Shown here piece after piece: positions 43,633 to 52,363 of a DNA stretch of 64,000 bases. The stretch lies in the NCBI RefSeq assembly GCF_009831115.1, contig NZ_WUUK01000005.1:124001-188000 (forward strand), read 5' to 3'. Source of the stretch: Salinicoccus hispanicus. Lineage in GTDB: Bacteria; Bacillota; Bacilli; Staphylococcales; Salinicoccaceae. Position 1 is the first letter of the stretch. Each line of letters begins with the position of its first letter. Under the pieces are notes generated by a model, which saw only the letters and a list, made by a program, of their open reading frames with translations, was not told the DNA's origin and made no database searches. A program made the position numbers and the translations under genes.

Positions 43633-43837
43633 CATCTCTTTCGTAATCTCTATCGAAGTAATCATACTTGAGAATGTACTCAAATAAATAATTTATAAAA
43701 AACATGCCCAATGGAATGATCAGAAGTACAAAATGGGAGCGATGATACCATTCTTCAAAAACAGTCATCAATAAAATACTACAGAAGATGAGCCAGGCAA
43801 ATCCAACTAGAGCGGCGGTACCATTGATTTTAGACAT
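43625..43837 (-). CDS. small two-helix membrane protein (tandem copy 2)
   Basis: 70 residues with two membrane helices (ALVGFAWLIFCSILLMTVF; FVLLIIPLGMFFINYLF) and a charged C-terminus YILKYDYFDRDYERDEK. It is clearly related to the neighbouring gene at 43858-44085, sharing the EEW turn and YILKYD(Y/F)F tail, so the pair arose by tandem duplication. Function unknown. The stop lies within the terminator of the convergent SDR gene. Confidence 0.65.
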   Translation of the reverse strand: MSKINGTAALVGFAWLIFCSILLMTVFEEWYHRSHFVLLIIPLGMFFINYLFEYILKYDYFDRDYERDEK

Positions 43838-43857
43838 GTCCTCTCCTCCAATGAAGC

Positions 43858-44085
43858 TTATTTACGTTGCTTCCTATCCTTCTTGTAGTTTTTATTAAAG
43901 AAGTCGTATTTGAGGATATAGTCAAAAAGAATTCTAATCAATAGCACCGGTGCAACGATGATGAGTGGAATGACAATCAGATTCATTGAAAAGAGCCACT
44001 CTTCAAGTACAGTTTGCGCGAGTGTAAATGAGACGATCACCCAGACCAGCCCAAGTAGTAAGGATGTTTTGTTCAGTTGCGGCAT
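43858..44085 (-). CDS. small two-helix membrane protein (tandem copy 1)
   Basis: 75 residues with helices LLLGLVWVIVSFTLAQTVL and LIVIPLIIVAPVLLIRILF, the EEW turn and the charged tail YILKYDFFNKNYKKDRK. It is paralogous to the gene 20 bp downstream and probably co-transcribed with it. The basic tail here contrasts with the acidic tail of the other copy. No recognised family. Confidence 0.68.
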   Translation of the reverse strand: MPQLNKTSLLLGLVWVIVSFTLAQTVLEEWLFSMNLIVIPLIIVAPVLLIRILFDYILKYDFFNKNYKKDRKQRK

Positions 44086-44243
44086 ATTTGTTCTCCCTTT
44101 ATAAAAAGTTCTATTATTTTCAGTCTACATGATTAGGACCTTTGACTTCAATGTTTCCAGAGCCTGGAGACTTACTTACACATCAATCATCTGTTAGAAT
44201 TCTACATAAAGAAACAATTTAAAAGGAATTGAAGGTGTAATCT

Positions 44244-45113
44244 ATGACAGACGCAGGACTGGTGCTTGAAGGTGGCGGCATGCGTGGTCTTTATACAGCG
44301 GGCGTACTGGAATATTTCATGAGCAAGGAACTCTATTTCCCGTATGTCATCGGTGTTTCAGCGGGTGCGTGCATGGGGGCTTCCTATCTTGCACGTCAGC
44401 GGGGACGCAACAGGAAAGTTAATCTCGACTTCCTTGAGGATAAGCGCTATCTTTCATTCTCAAACTATATTAAAAAGCGTGAAGTATTCGGCATGGACTT
44501 CATTTTCGATGAAATACCGAACAAGCTTGTACCATTCGATGTCAAAACACTGATGAATGGACCCGAGGAATTTGTTATCGGTGCCACGGACTGCGAATCC
44601 GGCGATCCGGTCTACTTCAAAAAAAGTGACTATGATGAGACGACAATCGCAAGACTGCTCCGGGCATCGAGCTCCCTGCCTTTCGTCGCATCGAGTGTCC
44701 AACATAACGGGCAACTACTGCTCGATGGTGGCATCTCCGATCCAATCCCCATCAAAAAGGCGGAAAGTGACGGCTTCGAACTTAACATCGTTGTGCTGAC
44801 CAAGCCGCGCGGCTATTTTAAGAAACCAGGCAAGATGTCGAAGATCATCAAATATAAAGATCACCCGATCATCAACGATAAACTCGGTGTGCGCTACAAG
44901 CACTATAATCAAACCCTTCATTACATTACCAGGCAGGAGAAAGCGGGCAAGGCATTCGTCATCAGTCCGAGTCAGGATATCAAAGTGGGCCGGACTGAAA
45001 AGAATAGGGAACGACTGGAAAGTTTATATGAACTTGGCTGGAACGATGCGAAAGCACAGTACGAAAAGATGAGAGCATTTCTAGGATCTATGGAAAAACA
45101 GTACAATCATTAA
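44244..45113 (+). CDS. patatin-like phospholipase (RssA-type)
   Basis: 289 residues. The oxyanion glycine-rich loop is LEGGGMRGLYTAGVL, the nucleophile Ser39 is in GVSAG, and the catalytic Asp161 is in DGGISDP. This Ser-Asp dyad defines bacterial patatin-like acyl hydrolases. The length and lack of membrane helices fit the short RssA/YjjU group, whose lipid substrates are mostly unknown. GGAATTGAAGGTG supplies the ribosome site. Monocistronic, with its own terminator. Confidence 0.9.
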   Translation: MTDAGLVLEGGGMRGLYTAGVLEYFMSKELYFPYVIGVSAGACMGASYLARQRGRNRKVNLDFLEDKRYLSFSNYIKKREVFGMDFIFDEIPNKLVPFDVKTLMNGPEEFVIGATDCESGDPVYFKKSDYDETTIARLLRASSSLPFVASSVQHNGQLLLDGGISDPIPIKKAESDGFELNIVVLTKPRGYFKKPGKMSKIIKYKDHPIINDKLGVRYKHYNQTLHYITRQEKAGKAFVISPSQDIKVGRTEKNRERLESLYELGWNDAKAQYEKMRAFLGSMEKQYNH

Positions 45114-45116
45114 ATA

Positions 45117-45149
45117 ACCTGGCAGAAATATCTGCCAGGTCTCTTTTTT
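45117..45149 (+). terminator. terminator after the patatin gene
   Basis: ACCTGGCAGA (45117-45126) pairs with TCTGCCAGGT (45131-45140), followed by CTCTTTTTT. Confidence 0.88.
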
Positions 45150-45338
45150 GTTTTCAACTATGGATAGTGTCGGATTTTTAAGAGAACCAGGTTAAGTACT
45201 TCAGTGTATTCTGCCGATTATACCCTCTGCGGGGATAGTGACACTCTTTAAATACTTCGAATTCGAAATGTTTATTATTCTGCAACCGGGGAAGATTATA
45301 TTCGTAATCGCAATCGAGACTCCAAGGAGGACAAATTG

Positions 45339-46151
45339 ATGACACATCAGATTGAAACTAAAAATGGTAATAAAATTCACGTTGAAGACTATGGCAGCGG
45401 GCAGCCGATTGTATTCCTGCACGGCTGGCCAGCAAACAACAGGATGTTTGAAGCTCAATCACTCTCAGTAGTTGAGAAAGGCTACCGCTACATCGGCATC
45501 GACTACAAAGGCTACGGTGGATCCGACATTACAGCAGATGGATACAGCTACGGCGATATTGCTGACGATATCCAGCAGGTCGTCGAGACACTTGACCTTA
45601 AAAATATCGTTGTTGTCGGTTTCTCTGTCGGTGGCCCGATCGCATTGAAGTACGCAGTAAAATACAATAGCGATAACCTGAATAAGATGATCCTCATCTC
45701 CCCAGCTGCACCAAGCTTCGTCCAGCAGGACGGCTACGATTACGGCATGAAGAAAGCGGAAGTCGACGAACTGATCGAAGGACTTAAACAGGACCGTCCG
45801 AAAGCACTCGGTGAATTTGGTGAAAACTTCTTCTCATCGAACGTTGAGAACTCCAAGGATTATAAAACTTACTTCCACGGACTCGTCTCCACTTCTTCAC
45901 TCATTGCGACAGTGAAGCTGGCTGAATCATTGAGAGATGCTGATCTTAGGGAAGAAATCAAAGACCTTGATCTTCCGATCTTCGGTATACACGGGAAAGA
46001 AGATGCGGTATGCCCGATCGAGTTCTCTGATGTTCTAGAAGACACACTGCCGAACTATACACTGCACAAAGTGGATGATGCGGGTCACGCCATCTTCCAT
46101 GAAAAGCAGGATGAAGTCAATCAGTTGATCAATGACATCCTGAAAAAATAA
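45339..46151 (+). CDS. alpha/beta hydrolase (haloperoxidase/lipase-like)
   Basis: 270 residues. The oxyanion region is FLHGWPANNRMF, nucleophile Ser96 is in VVGFSVGGP, the Asp is in GIHGKEDAVCP and the His in DDAGHAIFHEK. The GWPA-N and cap sequence resemble non-haem chloroperoxidase/esterase-type hydrolases of Gram-positive bacteria. AAGGAGG supports ATG at 45339 over the TTG before it. The last 20 codons of a lost second copy remain at 50564-50628. Natural substrate unknown. Confidence 0.9.
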   Translation: MTHQIETKNGNKIHVEDYGSGQPIVFLHGWPANNRMFEAQSLSVVEKGYRYIGIDYKGYGGSDITADGYSYGDIADDIQQVVETLDLKNIVVVGFSVGGPIALKYAVKYNSDNLNKMILISPAAPSFVQQDGYDYGMKKAEVDELIEGLKQDRPKALGEFGENFFSSNVENSKDYKTYFHGLVSTSSLIATVKLAESLRDADLREEIKDLDLPIFGIHGKEDAVCPIEFSDVLEDTLPNYTLHKVDDAGHAIFHEKQDEVNQLINDILKK

Positions 46152-46162
46152 ACCAAAAAGTT

Positions 46163-46199
46163 ACCCCTGCAACGGACATCACTCCGCTGCGGGGGCTTT
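46163..46199. terminator. terminator between hydrolase and dipeptidase
   Basis: CCCCTGCAACGGA (46164-46176) pairs with TCCGCTGCGGGGG (46183-46195) with one mismatch and one wobble; T-runs lie on both sides. Confidence 0.6.
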
Positions 46200-46202
46200 A
46201 TA

Positions 46203-47552
46203 TTACATATCACTATTTTTTATGACATCCAGCACATGGCAAGTTGTTTCTATGCCATTATAAAAGTTTTCCACCATGATGTTCTCATTGGGCGAATGGT
46301 TGGCCTCATCGACATTTGCATAGGGGACCAGCACGGAAGGCACACCGAGCACTTTTGTCCAGATGGCATCGGGTAGACTGCCACCGAGGCTCGGCTGAAT
46401 GAAGGCTTCCTTGCCGAATGATTTTTCAACCGCCTGACGGATCGGTTCGATGAACGGCATGTCAGCAGATGTGCGGGACGGCCACATTTTACCGAACTGC
46501 TTCACTGTAACATCTGGGGTATGCTTTTTTACATGAGTCTTCAATAGTTCGAATATCCTATCCGGATCCTGATTCATGACGAGGCGTATATCGATCTTCA
46601 CTTTCGCATCCTTCGGAATGATCGTCTTCGACCCTTCTCCGCCATATCCGCTTGTAAAACCTGCGATATTGAACGTCGGCTCGAAGCAAAGCTTACGATA
46701 GTAGTCGGCCTTCGACATACTGATGCCGTCGTGACCGACATTACGCTTCACTTCTTCAAGGTCGAATGGCAGTTTCTCAAGCAGTGCCATCTCCTCGTCC
46801 GTCGGCGGCAGCACATCGTCATAGAAACCGTCTATCAGGACATTGCCATCTGCATCGCGCATCGTCTGAAGCAGATCGATCAGTTTCCATGCCGGATTCG
46901 GCACGATGTTTCCTTTATTTCCGGAGTGGTTATCAAAAGCCGCTTCCTCGACTTCAAGCTCTACATACAGGATGCCACGAACACCAAGCAGCACATACGG
47001 ATGGTTGTCAGGCAGCATCGGACCGTCAGATGCGTAGACGAGATCGGCTTTGAGCTTCTCACGGTGTGCATCAACAAAATCGACCAGGTTGGCACTGCCG
47101 ATTTCCTCTTCCCCTTCGATCAGGAATTTGACGTTCACCGGCAGCGTCCCTTTTGCTTCAAGGTACGTCCGGATTGCCAGAACCTGCGCCATCATCTGGC
47201 CTTTATTGTCGCCCGCACCCCGTGCATAGATTCGGCCATCGCGTACCGTCGGCTCAAACGGCGGACTGTCCCACGCTTCGATTGGATCCGGCGGCTGGAC
47301 ATCATAGTGCCCATAGATGAGGATGGTCGGTACATCATCTGAAACATGGTATTCACCATAGACGACAGGGTGAGTCTCCGTTTCCATCAGTTCCACATGC
47401 TTCATGCCAGCATCTTTCAGCTTATCCGCTACCAGTTCCGCACATTCGCGAATACCGTCATCCTGCGCACTGATGCTTTTCTGACTAAGCACTTCAAATA
47501 GTTCTTCGAGATATGCTTCTCTGTTCTGATCAATGATTTCCTTGTAATTCAT
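46203..47552 (-). CDS. M20 family dipeptidase
   Basis: 449 residues. Metal-binding motifs of the M20 peptidases are complete: His and Asp in IYGHYDVQPPDP, Asp in GAGDNKGQMM, Glu-Glu in EGEEEIGSAN, Asp in YASDGPM and a distal His in DEANHSPNEN. It matches the cytosolic dipeptidase group (CNDP-like). It ends just past the terminator of the hydrolase and follows the four-module lipoprotein gene by 22 bp on the same strand, so it may be read through from it. Confidence 0.9.
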   Translation of the reverse strand: MNYKEIIDQNREAYLEELFEVLSQKSISAQDDGIRECAELVADKLKDAGMKHVELMETETHPVVYGEYHVSDDVPTILIYGHYDVQPPDPIEAWDSPPFEPTVRDGRIYARGAGDNKGQMMAQVLAIRTYLEAKGTLPVNVKFLIEGEEEIGSANLVDFVDAHREKLKADLVYASDGPMLPDNHPYVLLGVRGILYVELEVEEAAFDNHSGNKGNIVPNPAWKLIDLLQTMRDADGNVLIDGFYDDVLPPTDEEMALLEKLPFDLEEVKRNVGHDGISMSKADYYRKLCFEPTFNIAGFTSGYGGEGSKTIIPKDAKVKIDIRLVMNQDPDRIFELLKTHVKKHTPDVTVKQFGKMWPSRTSADMPFIEPIRQAVEKSFGKEAFIQPSLGGSLPDAIWTKVLGVPSVLVPYANVDEANHSPNENIMVENFYNGIETTCHVLDVIKNSDM

Positions 47553-47574
47553 CGCTACTCACCTGTTCTCTGCT

Positions 47575-50403
47575 TTATTCTTCAAACGATACATTTGAAA
47601 GTTCTTCGAAACTTACAATCTGGATACCTGAAGCATCATCCAGCTCAAGCTGATAGAGTACATTACTTCTGCGCTTTCCATCAGAAGTTGCATGAGAATA
47701 GGCACGCTCCAAAAGCACTTCCTGTGGGCCCATTTCATGGATGCTGAGGTTATTCCTATCCACTCTGACCAGGTGATTCTCATGGTTCCTATAGTCACCG
47801 CTCTCATTATTGGCCACAATGCTCTCATATGCCTCACTGTCCGGCTGCAGATAATGAAGCACATCATCACTTTCACCATTATAGTACTGCATCAGGTCGT
47901 AAGCATAGTTTTTCAAGTAATTGTCGTAGCTCCTGTTTGAGTCTCCTCCTACAATACGTCTAGTGTAACCAAGATTCCGACGTGACTTGTCAATACGCGA
48001 CGGATAGCTATTTGCTTCGGTTGCTTCTGGTAATGTTCCGTTCTCAATATACTGATCATAGGCATCTCTGACTTCCTCTATGGAATCCACTTCACATTCA
48101 TTGTAGAACTTGAGAACACACTCCCTAGCGTGCGCAGAGGCTGTATTTGGTGGTCCGTAGCTTTCGGCAGTTTCTTCACTATAGTCCATGTTTTCTTCAA
48201 GCAGTTCCTCGCTTTCAACGGTTTCCAGCTGAATTCTTTCTATCGGTCCTGAATTTCCATCCTGATTTCGAGTATATATGGTACGCGCCCGCTCAATACC
48301 GTTCGAGGACGCGTGAGAGTAGATACGTTCAATTTGGACTGCTCTCATCCCTTCGATCGGGGAAATATCCGTTACTTCTACATTATAGAGTTTATAATCT
48401 TTATAATTACCAGATTGCTTATTCTCCACTGTCGATTCATAAATTGGACTGTCCGCTTTCAGATATTCCAGTGCAGCCTCATTTTCTCCGTTATAGTAAT
48501 CTTCAAGTTCCATCGCAAAGTACCGGGCTGTGATATCTGCACTTGATAACGGCTGATGGTCGGCATCTGTCGGGCCTTCCGGGTTCTGGTTGTGCATATA
48601 CATGTGCGATCCCATTACATTTTCCGGGAAAGTCACCGTGATATCCCTCTTACCAAAAACCCCTTCATCCAGGAGGTGCTGATATGCCGCTTTCTGATCA
48701 TCAAGTGGAACATTTTCGCAATGGTCATTCAGGTTGCTGATGATACAGCGTGTCGCATGTACATTCACTTGATCCGGTTCAGACTTTGTATCTGCCTGTT
48801 CTCTGAATGAGGCAGACGCCGTCGGTTTTTCTGTTGGGGCTTCCTCAGCGTGATCCGGAGGTTCCGTGCTTGCTTTTTCCTCAGTCGTTTCCTCAGGAGA
48901 CGTTTCCGCGTTCTCCTCCGTTGTCCCTTCGTCAGGCGCATCTGATAGTTCGTCGTAGCTTATGATCTGTATGCCTGAAACTTCATCCAGTTCAAACTGG
49001 TAGAGTGCTCGATTTCGACGCTCCCCATCAGAAGTTGCATGTGAATACACACGCTCCAGAATCATTTCCTGTGGAGGTTCGCTCGTCTCGCTGAAGACCC
49101 TGTCATCTACACTGACAAGGTGATTCTCATAGTTCTCGTAGTCACCACCCTCATTATTCGCTACAATGCTTTCATATGCCTCACTGTCTGGCTGCAGATA
49201 ATGAAGCACTTCCTCACTCTCACCGTTATAGTATTGCATCAAATCGTAAGCATAGTGTTTGAAGTGATTATTGTAGCTCTTGGCAGAAACTGGTTCTATG
49301 CGATTCATCTGATAATTGATTTCCTCGCGTGACGCATCGATTTTTGCAGGATAGCTTTCTGCTTCTGTCGCTTCGGGCAATGTACCATTTGCGACATATT
49401 GATCGTACGCATCTTTCACCTCTTCTACCGAGTCCAGATCGCATTCGATATTAAATTTAATGACACATTCTCTGGCATGCGGTGAAGCATCAGAGACCGG
49501 GCCATATTCCTCTTTGATATCAGGTTCATACTCTATATTTGTTTCGACTAATTCCCGACTTTCAATTTCCCCCAAATGAATTTCTCCAGGTTCTGCCGAC
49601 CCCCTTCTGCCTCCTAACTTATATGAAACACGCTCACGTTCAATGCCGTCAGACGATGCGTGAGAGTAGACCTTCTCAATCTGTCCCCTGATCGGTTCTC
49701 CGTCTTCTGATTCCACCGCTTTGGCACTGTATAGTTTGTAGTCACTAAATTTGCCTGATTCCTTATTAGCTACAGTCGCTCCGTATAAAGACGTCTCTTC
49801 TACCAAATACTCCAAAGCCGCTTCACTCTCACCATTATAGTAATCCTCAAGCTCCATCTCGAAATACTTCGCAGTAATAGTTATGTCAGATGGCGGATAC
49901 TGTCCCTCGGCGATGGAAGGTCCTTTATCTTGATTATGCATTGTCATATGAGAGCCCATCACATTTTCAACAAACGTATCCGTGACCTCTCTTTTACCTA
50001 ATACGCCTTCATCCAGCAGACGCTCGTATTCTGCTTTCTGTGCGTCCAAAGGTATACCCTCGCAGTTGCCAAGGTTGCTGATGATGCAACGCGTGGCAAG
50101 CACATTCACCTGCTCAGCGTCAGATGACTGATCGGATGATGTTTCAGTTTCTGTCGTTTCTTCGCTACTCGCCTCTTCAGTATTCCCTGACGCTTCCGTA
50201 CTTGTATTTTCTTCTGTACTCTCTTCAATACTCTCCTCCGTTGTTGTCTCTTCAGTCGTCTCCTCATTGCTGCTGGCAGTCTGTTCCATAGATTCCCCTG
50301 TAGCGGCGTCACTTTCAGTTGAAGTATCCTCTGTGTCCTCTTCTCCACTTTGGCAACCGATCAGCATGACAACACTGAATAAAGCAAATAAGTATTTTCG
50401 CAT
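47575..50403 (-). CDS. large acidic lipoprotein with four Cys-x7/8-Cys modules
   Basis: 942 residues. The signal peptide ends in lipobox LIGC (Cys17). A Glu/Thr/Ser-rich stalk runs to about residue 100. Four related modules start at CIISNLGNC (106-114), CVIKFNIEC (313-321), CIISNLNDHC (553-562) and CVLKFYNEC (762-770). A second acidic stalk (about 490-545) separates the pairs. Each module carries YYNGE(S/N)-(A/V)L-YL about 80 residues after the cysteines and YSHA(S/T)SDG-R late on. The NTF2-like look of this part recalls TcaA/YvbJ-type extracellular domains, but that is tentative. Function unknown; it is surface exposed. A two-module paralogue lies upstream. Confidence 0.85.
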   Translation of the reverse strand: MRKYLFALFSVVMLIGCQSGEEDTEDTSTESDAATGESMEQTASSNEETTEETTTEESIEESTEENTSTEASGNTEEASSEETTETETSSDQSSDAEQVNVLATRCIISNLGNCEGIPLDAQKAEYERLLDEGVLGKREVTDTFVENVMGSHMTMHNQDKGPSIAEGQYPPSDITITAKYFEMELEDYYNGESEAALEYLVEETSLYGATVANKESGKFSDYKLYSAKAVESEDGEPIRGQIEKVYSHASSDGIERERVSYKLGGRRGSAEPGEIHLGEIESRELVETNIEYEPDIKEEYGPVSDASPHARECVIKFNIECDLDSVEEVKDAYDQYVANGTLPEATEAESYPAKIDASREEINYQMNRIEPVSAKSYNNHFKHYAYDLMQYYNGESEEVLHYLQPDSEAYESIVANNEGGDYENYENHLVSVDDRVFSETSEPPQEMILERVYSHATSDGERRNRALYQFELDEVSGIQIISYDELSDAPDEGTTEENAETSPEETTEEKASTEPPDHAEEAPTEKPTASASFREQADTKSEPDQVNVHATRCIISNLNDHCENVPLDDQKAAYQHLLDEGVFGKRDITVTFPENVMGSHMYMHNQNPEGPTDADHQPLSSADITARYFAMELEDYYNGENEAALEYLKADSPIYESTVENKQSGNYKDYKLYNVEVTDISPIEGMRAVQIERIYSHASSNGIERARTIYTRNQDGNSGPIERIQLETVESEELLEENMDYSEETAESYGPPNTASAHARECVLKFYNECEVDSIEEVRDAYDQYIENGTLPEATEANSYPSRIDKSRRNLGYTRRIVGGDSNRSYDNYLKNYAYDLMQYYNGESDDVLHYLQPDSEAYESIVANNESGDYRNHENHLVRVDRNNLSIHEMGPQEVLLERAYSHATSDGKRRSNVLYQLELDDASGIQIVSFEELSNVSFEE
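47578..50094 (-). repeat. four tandem protein modules
   Basis: Approximate module limits: 50094-49504, 49476-48934, 48753-48169 and 48132-47578. Modules 1 and 3 are alike (type A) and modules 2 and 4 are alike (type B), so an A-B pair was duplicated inside the gene. A and B also share the Cys pair, the YYNGES element and the YSHA element, so the pair itself came from an older duplication. Confidence 0.8.
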
Positions 50404-50524
50404 AGTTGTCCCCTTCTTATAGAGTATTTTGCAAAGGAAGGATATATATGTAATTCCTTTGCTTTCCTTTTCAGTTACCCTAAGGAGTTATCATATACTC
50501 GAAATTTTTAACTCACCATCCACT

Positions 50525-50569
50525 TCAATGCCTGAACCCGCCTTCGCTATCAATCATCTGGTCGGTCAC
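50525..50569 (-). pseudogene. last codons of a lost SDR gene copy
   Basis: The minus strand reads VTDQMIDSEGGFRH and stop, against ITGQTIDSEGGFRR and stop at the end of the intact SDR at 52364-53101. Only about 14 codons survive. The position relative to the downstream lipoprotein gene is the same in both copies. Confidence 0.75.
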
Positions 50570-50628
50570 GCAATTTCCATGAGAAGGACGAAGTCAATCA
50601 GCTGAGCAACGACCTCCTGAAGAAATAA
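50564..50628 (+). pseudogene. last codons of a lost alpha/beta hydrolase copy
   Basis: GGTCACGC, then TTCCATGAGAAG and GACGAAGTCAATCAG, match the last 70 bases of the hydrolase at 45339-46151, with a 1-base and a 3-base loss, ending AAGAAATAA. It is fused directly to the SDR scar on its left. Confidence 0.75.
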
Positions 50629-50638
50629 AGACAAACAA

Positions 50639-50680
50639 TGAGCCCTGGTAATCGGACTGATGTCCGATTACCAGGGCTCA
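50639..50680. terminator. terminator of the two-module lipoprotein gene
   Basis: GAGCCCTGGTAATCGGAC (50640-50657) pairs perfectly with GTCCGATTACCAGGGCTC (50662-50679). It is followed on the minus strand by TTGTTTGTCTTT. Confidence 0.88.
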
Positions 50681-50699
50681 TCTACATGTGGATTCTAGA

Positions 50700-52193
50700 T
50701 CATTCGTCAAACGGTTCATCTGAAAGTTCTTCGTAACTAATAATCTTTATACCTGAAACTTCATCCAGTTTCAACTTATAGAGGACGCTATTTTTACGTT
50801 TCCTTTCAGAAGTCGCATGGGAGTATACACGTTCCAAAATCATTTTCTGCGGAGGATTGCTCATATAGCTGAAATTCTTATCATCAACGTTGACGAGGTA
50901 GTTTTCATGGTCGTTGTAATTCCCAGTTTCCTTATTCGCTACGATTGCATCGTATGCTTCACTATCCGGCTCCAGATAATAGATTACATCATCACTCTTA
51001 TCATTGTAGTACTGCATCAGATCGTAGGCATAATGCTGAAAGTAATTCACGTAGTTCTTGGCAGACATCGACCCGGCCGCTCTGATTGCATAATCGATTT
51101 CAGTTCTTGATTCGTCGATTCGGGCAGGATAACTTTCAGCTTCTGTTGCTTCCGGCAGTGTACCATTGGCCACATACTGATCATAGGCATCCCTTACATC
51201 ATCGACAGCATCTGATTTACACGTTCTGATAAACTGGATAACACATTCTCTGGCATGTGCCGGAGCAGTGTTGGCAGAACCGTATGCTTCATTAATTTCT
51301 TCCTCATAATCTATATTCTCTTCAAGGAGTTCATGATCTTCAATAGCCGCCAGTTGAATTTTACCGTTATCCCCAGAGTTATTTTCAGGCGTATCGTATG
51401 AAACGCGGTCACGTTCAATACCATTCGATGATGCGTGGGAATAGACTCTTTCTATCTCTCTCGAATCTGGTCCCGCACTGTCTTCAAGAGGCATCACTTT
51501 GACATCATAAAGTTTATAGTCCATGAAATCTCCAGCTTTTTTATTTTCAACAGTAGACTGATATAGAGAACTTCCCTCTTTCAAATAACCGAGCGCCGCT
51601 TCACTCTCTCCGTTATAGTAGTTTTCAAGTTCCATGGTAAAGTACTTGATTGTATCATCGACACTTGATGGTGGATATCGATCCTCTGGAAATGTTCCAG
51701 CGTCATTCTGGTTATGCATTGTCAAATGAGATCCCAGAACATCTTCAAGAAATGTATCTGTTACATCCATTTTTCCCAAGACGCCTTCATTCAGCAGACG
51801 CTCGTATTCTGCTTTTTGTGCTTCCAGAGGTACACCTTCGCAGTCGCCAAGGTTACTGATGATACAGCGTGTAGCAAGCACATTCACCTGCTCAGAGTCA
51901 GATTCCCCAGAGGCTTGGTCTGATGATGTATCTGACTCTGTTGACTCTTCACTATTGTCCGCTTCATTCTCTGATCCCTCCGAGTCAGTACTTTCTTCCG
52001 TCAAGTCCTCAGCAGATTTTTCTGTACTTTCTTCTGTACTCTCCTCAGTTGTCTCAGCTTCAGTCGTTTCCTGCTCTATAGTTTCCTCTGAAACACTTTC
52101 ACTTTCAGTTGAAGTATCTCCGGCTTCCTCTTCACCACTCTGACAGCCGATCAACATGGCAACGCTGAATAAAGCAAACAAGTATTTTCGCAT
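50700..52193 (-). CDS. acidic lipoprotein with two Cys-x7-Cys modules
   Basis: 497 residues. Signal peptide and lipobox (LIGC, Cys17) are nearly identical to those of the 942-residue paralogue. A Glu/Ser/Thr-rich stalk extends to about residue 102. Module A begins CIISNLGDC (110-118) and module B CVIQFIRTC (317-325). Each has the YYN(G/D) and YSHA(S/T)S elements, and the protein ends GIKIISYEELSDEP. Such stalks usually hold a folded domain away from the membrane through the wall. Function unknown. It lies 170 bp downstream of an SDR gene, a pairing that was once duplicated. Confidence 0.85.
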   Translation of the reverse strand: MRKYLFALFSVAMLIGCQSGEEEAGDTSTESESVSEETIEQETTEAETTEESTEESTEKSAEDLTEESTDSEGSENEADNSEESTESDTSSDQASGESDSEQVNVLATRCIISNLGDCEGVPLEAQKAEYERLLNEGVLGKMDVTDTFLEDVLGSHLTMHNQNDAGTFPEDRYPPSSVDDTIKYFTMELENYYNGESEAALGYLKEGSSLYQSTVENKKAGDFMDYKLYDVKVMPLEDSAGPDSREIERVYSHASSNGIERDRVSYDTPENNSGDNGKIQLAAIEDHELLEENIDYEEEINEAYGSANTAPAHARECVIQFIRTCKSDAVDDVRDAYDQYVANGTLPEATEAESYPARIDESRTEIDYAIRAAGSMSAKNYVNYFQHYAYDLMQYYNDKSDDVIYYLEPDSEAYDAIVANKETGNYNDHENYLVNVDDKNFSYMSNPPQKMILERVYSHATSERKRKNSVLYKLKLDEVSGIKIISYEELSDEPFDE

Positions 52194-52363
52194 AGTTATC
52201 CCCTCGTAACTTGTTTTTGCAAAGGAAAGATATATATGTATTTCCTTTACTTTTATTTACAGATACCCTGGGAATACATGCACTATTCAAGATTCCTCAT
52301 TTTGAGGTAAGCTTCAAAATCCAATTTATGCGGGTGTTCTACATTTTACCGAGCACATTCACT

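Noticed and set aside
46731-47342. 203-residue plus-strand frame
   Set aside because: Antisense to the M20 dipeptidase with all metal ligands present.
47575-52193. Repeats suggestive of a CRISPR array or other nucleotide array
   Set aside because: The repeats are long, in frame and diverged at the protein level; they are coding modules and there are no regular spacers.
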